Assembly (NCBI GenBank): GCA_048213135.1
Contig: PS015364.1
Span: forward strand, 55,683 to 76,691
Reading direction: 5' to 3'
Length of the DNA: 21,009 bases
DNA from: Reclinomonas americana ATCC 50394
Lineage: Eukaryota; Jakobida; Jakobea; Jakobida
Position 1 is the stretch's first letter. Every line of letters begins with the position of its first letter. Below, piece by piece: positions 10,961-17,960 of the stretch. Below the pieces are notes generated by a model. That model saw only the letters and a program-made list of their open reading frames with translations. It was not told where the DNA came from and ran no database searches. The translations under genes were made by a program, and so were the position numbers.

Positions 10961-11382
10961 ATGACGTCGCGTGTGGTGCGCATGGTGGTGTTGCATAGTC
11001 TGCACGATGCGGAGAGTCAAGCTGCACGGTATGTGTGTGGAAGAGGGAAGATCCATTCGTGCGATCATTGTGAGTGAGTGACACATACATTTGGCAGTGT
11101 GTTTGTGCGCGATGTGTTGCCTTGTTTGCAGGCGCAACATCCGCGGTTACGGGCCGAGGTGGAGGCGCGCGACTTGTTCCAGGCTCCCATGCTCAAAGTG
11201 CAACTCGGTGAGTGAGTGGGAGAGAGAGAGAGAATGATCGCTCATTGTTATCCTGCTTATGCATGGGTGTGGCAGAGTCTGGCGAGGAGCAGGTGCACAT
11301 GTTGCAGGGCAAGGAGACTCGACAAGTCGCCGATCTGGCCTACTCTCTTGTGCGAGAGGAGAAGGGAGCTGTCGAATCATGA
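10961..11382 (+). CDS. Small mitochondrial protein of the L51/S25/CI-B8 thioredoxin-like family
   Basis: Exons 10961-11028, 11098-11207 and 11276-11382 join to 285 nt (94 residues plus stop). The introns (69 and 68 nt) start GTATGT and GTGAGT and end GCAG. The protein starts RVVRMVVLHS, then SQAARVFVRDVLPCLQAQHP, and later has PMLKVQLESGEEQV and a final Lys-rich helix. This order (beta strand, AR-F helix with a following NP/HP turn, then P-L-x-x-x-x-x-G strand) is the signature of the family containing mitochondrial ribosomal proteins mS25 and mL43 and complex I subunit NDUFA2. The SGE-QV string looks most like mS25, but the helix is equally close to mL43 and NDUFA2, so I give no symbol. No separate presequence is evident, as is common for mL43 and NDUFA2. 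The start is the first ATG after the HEATR6 stop. Confidence 0.7.
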
Positions 11383-11440
11383 GTCCAGTGGAAGCATATA
11401 GATTGTTTTTTCTTGTTGTTTACACAGGGCCGGGGGAGGA

Positions 11441-12964
11441 TTACTTGGGATTGCCCAGTATGCCGACGAAGCAGTGTCTGAGGATAATGTCGTGTGCGAG
11501 CCCTGTGGACGTGGGGGAAATAGGGAGTGTCAGCAGGAGTTGTCGGAGGGGAGTTAAGGGGAAGACTACTTTATCGACTTCTCTCTCTCTCGCTCTGAAG
11601 ATCCTCTTGCTGTGCTGTTGCTACCTTTCGCTCCTGTTTCTCTCTCCGAAGCGCATCGAGAGAGACTCACTATCTTCTGACAAGCGGCTGCGCTGCCCAA
11701 GTGCCTCTTCGCTGTTCGTTTGCTCAATCTCCGAAGAGCACCGGTGGAGAGGGAAGCAAGAGGAGGTTGACTCTCTTCTCGCCATGCAACTCTTCTGCCT
11801 CTCAGTTCTCTCTGCCTCCTATTCTGTTGCTGTCATGCATCCCCTTTACTCTCTCCAAGAGACAGAAGGCTGGCTGTCTTCTCGTCGTGCGACTCCTCTG
11901 CCTCTCAGTTCTCTCGTTCTTCGTTACTGTTCGTTTGCTCAATCTCCGAAGAGCACTGAGGGAAGCGACAGGAGGTTGACTCTCTTCTCGCCATGCGACT
12001 GTTCTGCCTCTCACTTCGCTCTGCCTCCTCGCTGTTGGTATTCTGCTGCAGTCATTCATCCCCTTCACTCTCTCCAAGAGACAGGTGGTTGACAGTCTTC
12101 TCGACATGCGACCCCTCTGCCTGTCAGTTCACTTACGCGTATCTGCGTCCCTCTGCTGTTCATGTTGCTGTCATTCATCCTCTTTTTTTCACTCTCTCGG
12201 AAGAGCATCGGACAGCACGCCGACTATCTCCTCTCGCCCTCCCTTCCCCTCTCACCCCCTTCCCCTCTCTCCCTCTCTCCCTCTCCCCCCACCACGCAAC
12301 ATGGATGATACTTTTCAAACAGCGGCGTGCAATCGCGCCCCGCACCCATCAGCAGCTTCTGCCGACCGCCCGGATGCCGATCCAAGTACTGCGTCACATC
12401 GTACACTCGCCCGTGCACCACCGTCCAGCAATCCTCCGGCGTATTATGCTGCTTGACCTCACTCATGGGGATCTAGCAGCCACACATGAGCGACGCCGAC
12501 GAAGACCGACATAAAAACAAACACAAACCAATCTCTGCGACAACTCCGCCTCCCGATCCCGAATCCTCTGCTCATCGACCTCCCGCCTCCTCGCACGCTC
12601 GCGCTGCATACGAATCACCTCCTCCGCACTGAACCCCTTTCGCGTGCTCGCCGCATGCGCACTGACCGTCACCACCGGCTCACGAACCACCTGCACTCGG
12701 CGGCCCACATGCAGCACCTCCTCTGCTGGCGCCACCTCCACCTCCTATACAAAGACATGAGCATCAAGCGGCGAGGAGAGAGGCACACGAGCGCGCGCGC
12801 AACTGGAACGCTCATGACAACAGCATCGGCGTGATCCTCGTCCAGACCCTCTTCCCACGAGAACTGATGACACTACAGTGAGTACGCGAAACGCAGCGAT
12901 GCAACGGCATCTACGAAACACTTCGCTTTACAGAGGAAGACGATGACGACGATCCTTCGCTCAT
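11441..12964 (-). CDS. Small cytochrome b5-domain protein of the IRC21/NCB5OR type
   Basis: Exons on the minus strand: 12964-12932, 12872-12822, 12744-12529, 12472-12301, 11502-11441. They sum to 534 nt (177 residues plus stop). The N-terminal half is low-complexity (MSEGSSSSSS) and acidic, then a charged Arg/Glu-rich helix (RMQRERARRREVDEQR). The C-terminal half is a cytochrome b5 fold: HNTPEDCWTVVHGRVYDVT, the heme motif HPGG (axial His133), AGRDCTPLF and KYHPW (axial His156). It ends with DIILRHCFVGILG, a match to the end of the b5 domain in yeast IRC21 and human NCB5OR. No flavin or NAD domain and no membrane anchor follow, so a soluble electron-transfer or heme-binding protein is likely. 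The split Trp158 codon requires the donor GTTGCG at 12300 and the acceptor at 11503, making a 798-nt intron. The first two exons and the donor at 12821 (GTTGTC) are less sure. Confidence 0.8.
11640..12215. repeat. Degenerate tandem repeats of about 100-115 bp inside the cytochrome b5 gene intron
   Basis: At least four diverged copies can be lined up by eye, starting near 11771, 11877, 11980 and 12092. Each opens with TCTTCTCG-CATGCGAC, continues CTCTGCCTCTCAGTT, and most carry TCATTCATCC and CACTCTCTCC before an AGAGACAG/GGTTGA end. Partial copies with CAATCTCCGAAGAGCA occur near 11728 and 11940. The plus strand is strongly pyrimidine-rich (CTCTCT), so the transcribed strand is purine-rich. 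There is no transposase frame and no terminal inverted repeat. A minisatellite grown inside the intron is the simplest reading. Confidence 0.7.
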
Positions 12965-13034
12965 CCTTGCGATCGCGATCGTTTTTGCGCGCGCAATTTC
13001 GTTTCACTCTTTGTGTTTTTTGTGAGAGTGAGTT
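12965..13034. promoter_or_regulatory. 70-bp bidirectional promoter between the cytochrome b5 and PSMD1 genes
   Basis: The two divergent start codons (minus 12964, plus 13035) are only 70 bp apart. The interval holds two perfect 12-bp palindromes: CGATCGCGATCG at 12970-12981 and TTGCGCGCGCAA at 12985-12996. A T-rich strip then leads up to the PSMD1 ATG. There is no TATA box. Symmetric sites in a shared promoter could bind a dimeric factor; which one is unknown. Confidence 0.5.
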
Positions 13035-16000
13035 ATGTTGTCGTCTGTGGGTGGTGTGTTGTCGCTGTTGCGCGAGCGGGATGCGCGTGTGCGCTCGTAT
13101 GCGCTGTCGGTGTTGAGCAAGTTGGTCGATGGCTACTGGAGTGAGATTGCTGGCGCTCTTGACTCGCTGTTGCGTCTGCTGTGTGTGAGGTTGTGTGAGT
13201 GAGTGAGTGAGTGAGTGAGAGAGACGCGCAGTGAGCAACTTTGTGTGTGAGCGTGTTTTGTGAAGTTTGTGAGAAGAATTGTGTGTGTTCGGCGTGCTGG
13301 TTGTTGAGCAGTTGTCTCTCCCCTCGCTGTGTGTGCTTCCTCTGCGTCTGTTGCTGTGTGGTGCGCGTCTTTTGTGTGCGTGTGTGCGTGCTTGTGTGTG
13401 CGACCATTTCACGCACAAAGACAACACGCACTGCGTCTCCATTTGGCACTCTTCTCTCTCTTCTCTCTCTCTGTCACGCACCGCACGCGCCTGCACCAGA
13501 AGAACAAGACCGCGCACTGGTGAGACAACGGATTTGAGGTCTGACATGTCCTTTGTGTCTCGCTCTTTTCCAGCATTGTGCTCAGCGAAGACGAGAGCTT
13601 TGCGGACCGCGGCCTTGCTGCGCTGGTGGCCTCACGTGTGGCCTACCACCTCGGCAACCTCGACGTGGCTCTGCAGTACTCACTGGCCGCCGGCGAGCTC
13701 TTCAACTTGACCGAGCGCAGCGAGTACACTATCACACTGATTGGTGCGCGCCCTCTCTCTTCTCCCTCTCTCACTCCCTCGCTGCCACTGATGATGATTG
13801 TGTGCATGTGACAGGCTACTGCGTGGACCGCTACGTGTTGGTGCAGACGCACAACTTCAACGTGCGCCACGGTGACGTGCAGGATGGCAAGCTGGAGCCG
13901 GTGGATTCGCGCATGGAGGCTGTGGTGGAGCGCCTGTTTGAGCGGTGCTTTGCCGAGGGTGACTTCAACCAGGTGTTGGGTGTGGCGCTCGAGTCGCGCC
14001 GTCTCGACTGGGTCGTCAAGTGCCTGCGCGAGAACATGCGTGAGGTGTCGGTGGCTTCGGCCTCGTCCATGGACGTGGATCACCCGGAGGTGCAGGCCCG
14101 CAACGCCATGCTGCAGCACACGTTCGAGCTGGCGACGTCGCTGCCGCTCGGCACGCGCTTCAAGGAGACCGTGCTGCGTCTGCTCGTCGACGAGTACAAG
14201 TCGCAGGCCAACCCGGATTACCTCGGCATGGTGTGTGTTTGCCTGCTCTACAACGCTACTCCTCTTTGTTGTCTATTAACACCCTTCTCTCTCTCTCTCC
14301 TCGCTTGCAGGCCCGCTGCTTCACATTCTTGGACGACCCCGACAGCCTCGCCGAGATCATCTTCACCTTGGCGACGCAGCGCGATCACCTGGTCGCCTTC
14401 CAAATCTCCTTTGATCTGGCCGACTCGGCGCCCCAGCACTACATCAACCGTCTGGTGGCCGTCGTGCAGCAGTTGCAGGAGGAGGCCATGAAACCGCAGC
14501 GCGAGAAGGAGCGCCGCTTGGCCGAGAAGCGCGCGGCCATGCCTGGTGGAGTTGCGTGATTTTCGTCACCCGGCTTTTTGTTTGTGCTCGTGGATCTCAT
14601 CGCGTGCTGCAGGAGGGCGCCAGTGCGAGCTCGCCGACCGCCACCACGGGCAGCGGCGACAAGCGCATCGACAAGGTGCTGGAGATCCTGTCGGGCCTGC
14701 CGTCGATCGAGCTCTACCTCGACTTCCTGTACCGCAACAACAAGGCCGACTTGCTGATTCTGAAGAGGATCAAGGAGTCGTTCAACGAGCGCAACTCGAT
14801 TCTGCACAATGCCACCGTCATGTGCAACGGTCTGATGCATGCCGGCACCTCGGTCGACAAGTTCTGGAAGGACAATGTCGAGTGGTTGAAGAAGGCCAAC
14901 AACTGGGCCAAGTTCACCGCCACCGCCTCGCTCGGTGTGATCCACAAGGTGTGTGCGGGAGAGGGGAACGAGAGTAAGTGACGCGCGTTGCACGTAACTC
15001 ATTGGTGATGTGTGGTCGTGCAGGGTCAAGTGAAGCGCTCGCGCGAGATCATGGCCGACCACATGCCGCACCATGGCGCCTGGGGCCAACAGCCGTACTC
15101 GGAGGGTGGCGCGCTGTACGCCCTCGGACTGATCCACTCGGATCACGGCGAGGACATGATTCCGTTCCTGGAGGACGCCATGACGCAGTCGCAGGCCAAC
15201 CCCGTCATTCAGCACGGTGGCTGCCTCGGTCTCGGCCTCACCGCCATCGCCTCCGGCAATCGCCAGGTGTGCGAGCGCCTCATGACGGTGCTCGTCAGCG
15301 ACGATGCTGTCGCCGGCGAGGGTGCCGGCATGGCTCTCGGTTCGTTCTCCCTCTCACACACACACGCACGTGTTGTTCGATTTGACCACACTGAGAGCTC
15401 ACTCTGTTCTGTGTGGCGATCACAGGCATGGTGATGCTCGGCTCTCTGGACAATGAGACGCTGACTGCCATGTTCCGCCGCGCCGTGCAGTCGTCGCACG
15501 AGAAGGTCACCCGTGGCTTCGCCGTCGGCATGTCCATGGTGCTTTACGGCACGCAGGATCGCGCCGACATGTGGATCCAGCAGATGACGTCGGCCAAGGT
15601 TTCGTTTGTCTCTGTCTAATGCCATTGTCTGCATTTTTCTGACATGCGAGGCTGTGTGCAGGACCCGCTGCTGCGCTACGGCGCCATGTTCGCGATTGGT
15701 ATGGCGTACGCCGGCACCGCCTCGAACGACGCCATTCGCCAGCTGCTGCATTACTCGGTGGCTGATGTGTCGGACGATGTGCGCCGTGTGGCCGTCATCA
15801 ACCTCGGCTTTGTGCTGTGCCAAGTGAGTGTGTGTGTGTGTGGGCATGTCAACTGTCTCCCTTTCGTGTTGCTAATGGTGGTTTCGTGTGCAGGATCCGG
15901 ACCAGTGCCCAAAGGTCGTGCGCCTTCTCTCCGAGTCGTACAATCCGCACCTGCGTTACGGTTCGACTCTGGCCGTCGGCATTGCGTGCGCCGGCACCGC

Positions 16001-17873
16001 CTCCAAGGAGGCCATTGCGGTGCTCGAGCCGCTGACCAAGGACAGCGTGGACTACGTGCGACAGGTGTGTGCACTCTAGTTGCTTCATTATCACGCGGGC
16101 GTCGTGGAGTTTCTGACTCTGGTGTGCGTGTGCGTTACGCAGGGTGCCATGATCGCTCTGGCCATGATCCTCATGCAGACGAACGAGGTGCAGGAGCCGA
16201 AGGTCAAGAGCGTGCGCGACCTGTTCGTCTCCACGATCAGCGACAAGCACGAGGAGGTGATGGCCAAGGTCGGCGCCGTCCTCGCCTCGGGCATCATTGA
16301 CGCTGGCGGCCGCAACTGCACCATCTCGCTGGTCAACCAGGGCCACAACTCGATGCGCGGCATTGGTGAGACCAACACGGAAGCGTGATCTCCGACTTGC
16401 CCCCACCCGTGCTCACTTGTCTTCTGCCACACAGTCGGCATGGCCGTCTTCTGCCAGTACTGGTTCTGGTACCCGTTCGTGCACTTCCTCAGCTTGGCCT
16501 TCAAGCCGACGGCACTGATTGGCCTGAACGAGGACCTGAAGATGCCCAAGGCCGATTTCGACTCGCTGGCGCGTCCGTCGCTCTTTGCGTNNNNNNNNNN
16601 NNNNNNNNNNNNNNNNNNNNNNNNNNNNNNNNNNNNNNNNNNNNNNNNNNNNNNNNNNNNNNNNNNNNNNNNNNNNNNNNNNNNNNNNNNNNNNNNNNNN
16701 NNNNNNNNNNNNNNNNNNNNNNNNNNNNNNNNNNNNNNNNNNNNNNNNNNNNNNNNNNNNNNNNNNNNNNNNNNNNNNNNNNNNNNNNNNNNNNNNNNNN
16801 NNNNNNNNNNNNNNNNNNNNNNNNNNNNNNNNNNNNNNNNNNNNNNNNNNNNNNNNNNNNNNNNNNNNNNNNNNNNNNNNNNNNNNNNNNNNNNNNNNNN
16901 NNNNNNNNNNNNNNNNNNNNNNNNNNAGGTAGCGTCCGTTCGGGCGGAAGCGGATGAAGCGCTGCTGCGTCTTGGTGACACGCGCCGGGTTGTGCAGCGT
17001 CTCGCGGTTGGCCTCTGGAGCCGGGGCCGGCGGCGGCATCGAACCATCAGCTCCGTCGGCGGCGGCAACACCAGAGCCCTCGCCACCAGCGGCACCCGAG
17101 CCCGACGCCTCACCAGCCGGAGTCGGCGGCTCGTCCACATCCATGGCCGACAGGGAGGCCACCGAGCCGCCCGTGCGCAGTGCCTTCTCGCGAGCCTTGC
17201 GCTCCTCGCGCTTCTTGGCCTTGGCCGTCGTCGACAGCACGGCCTTGACGACCTGCTTCGGGCCCTCCTTGGTCTCCTCAACCAGCGGCGGCGGGTNNNN
17301 NNNNNNNNNNNNNNNNNNNNNNNNNNNNNNNNNNNNNNNNNNNNNNNNNNNNNNNNNNNNNNNNNNNNNNNNNNNNNNNNNNNNNNNNNNNNNNNNNNNN
17401 NNNNNNNNNNNNNNNNNNNNNNNNNNNNNNNNNNNNNNNNNNNNNNNNNNNNNNNNNNNNNNNNNNNNNNNNNNNNNNNNNNNNNNNNNNNNNNNNNNNN
17501 NNNNNNNNNNNNNNNNNNNNNNNNNNNNNNNNNNNNNNNNNNNNNNNNNNNNNNNNNNNNNNNNNNNNNNNNNNNNNNNNNNNNNNNNNNNNNNNNNNNN
17601 NNNNNNNNNNNNNNNNNNNNNNNNNNNNNNNNNNNNNNNNNNNNNNNNNNNNGCCAGTCACCGGCGATCACGTCATGGGCATTGTTGTCATGCGCAGCAC
17701 GCAGGCCGACCAGGCTGAGGAGTTCGTGACGCCGGCGCCGTTTGACCGTGCTGGTGTGTTTTCACTATGCTTTGCTTCTCCGTGCCGGTTCGTCGTCGTG
17801 TGACTCACGAATCTGTGCTGCAGACTTCTTTGACGACGAGCCGCAGCCGCCGCAGCCGTTCGCGTGGCCGTAG
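13035..17873 (+). CDS. PSMD1: 26S proteasome regulatory subunit RPN2 (PSMD1), with an inverted contig inside
   Basis: RPN2 is the large scaffold of the proteasome base; it binds ATPase ring subunits and RPN13. Exons: 13035-13168, 13574-13743, 13815-14230, 14311-14550, 14613-14948, 15024-15339, 15426-15598, 15662-15823, 15894-16064, 16143-16365, 16435-16590, then reversed 17296-16927, then 17653-17753 and 17824-17873. The joined length is 3018 nt, or 1005 residues (human PSMD1 has 953). The N-terminal helical part ([32 protein letters not shown]) leads to the ring of proteasome/cyclosome repeats at about residues 430-800, such as [22 protein letters not shown] and [15 protein letters not shown]. 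Then come the charged linker, the DNPARV-like motif (HNPARV) and an acidic C-terminal end finishing with [15 protein letters not shown]. The intron-1 donor could be GTTGCG (13169) or GTGTGT (13181). The intron at 14551 must use GTTGCG. The last exons converge on the ERMARD-like gene, 87 bp between stops. Confidence 0.95.
13169..13573 (+). other. Long first intron of PSMD1 (405 nt)
   Basis: This intron is about five times the usual length here. It contains a GTGA tetranucleotide run (about 13196-13219), then GT-rich and later CT-rich sequence, with acceptor TTTTCCAG at 13573. Open frames crossing it on either strand have simple-sequence composition (for example Thr-His runs) and I regard them as non-coding. 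First introns near promoters often carry regulatory sequence; nothing specific is recognisable. Confidence 0.7.
16591..16926. other. Assembly gap, 336 Ns, probably artificial
   Basis: The gap follows the PSMD1 exon ending LARPSLFA plus one base. The codon split by the gap is completed by the far end (17296) of the reversed contig, giving FAYPPPLV, which matches the family's FAYPAPLE without missing residues. Little or no sequence therefore seems absent. Confidence 0.8.
16927..17296 (-). CDS. PSMD1: PSMD1 coding fragment placed in reverse orientation
   Basis: The 370-bp contig is open on the minus strand through its whole length and encodes the C-terminal linker of PSMD1, about residues 833-955: [14 protein letters not shown], a basic run, AMDVDEPP, a Gly/Ala/Ser/Pro-rich insert, then HNPARV and FRPNGRY. 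The neighbouring PSMD1 exons are on the plus strand. Human PSMD1 has the same order of elements (VLSITAKAKKK, MEVDE, DNPARV, CRYQPF) between the exons on either side. The contig is bounded by Ns on both sides, so its orientation was a scaffolding decision. The low-complexity insert is longer than in human. Confidence 0.92.
17297..17652. other. Assembly gap, 356 Ns, probably artificial
   Basis: The sequence after the gap reads [15 protein letters not shown] in the plus frame. The near end of the reversed contig (16927) ends RY plus two bases; adding the first base after the gap gives a Leu codon and [12 protein letters not shown]. This aligns residue for residue with the human RYQPFKPLSIGG segment. 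The true gap is probably close to zero. Confidence 0.8.
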
Positions 17874-17960
17874 AGAGCCAGAAAAACAACACTACCCGAC
17901 TCGTGTTGAGAGTGAATCGACTACTGTGGATGCTGTCAGATGCACGAGCGTGTCGTTGTA

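Noticed and set aside
11802-12107. Minus-strand frame within the repeat region, considered as a cytochrome b5 exon
   Set aside because: It is translated tandem repeat (LLERVKGM occurs twice). The exon at 11441-11502 gives a far better match to the end of the b5 domain.
11640-12215. A transposable element
   Set aside because: There is no open frame for a transposase or reverse transcriptase, no terminal inverted repeats and no target-site duplication; copies sit head to tail.
13169-13573. Thr/His-rich minus-strand frames opposite PSMD1 intron 1
   Set aside because: They are translations of CA/GA simple sequence within an intron and have no conserved features.
16927-17296. A true biological inversion, or a separate antisense gene, inside PSMD1
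   Set aside because: N gaps on both sides, an exact in-frame fit after reversal and the family order of motifs all point to a scaffolding error.
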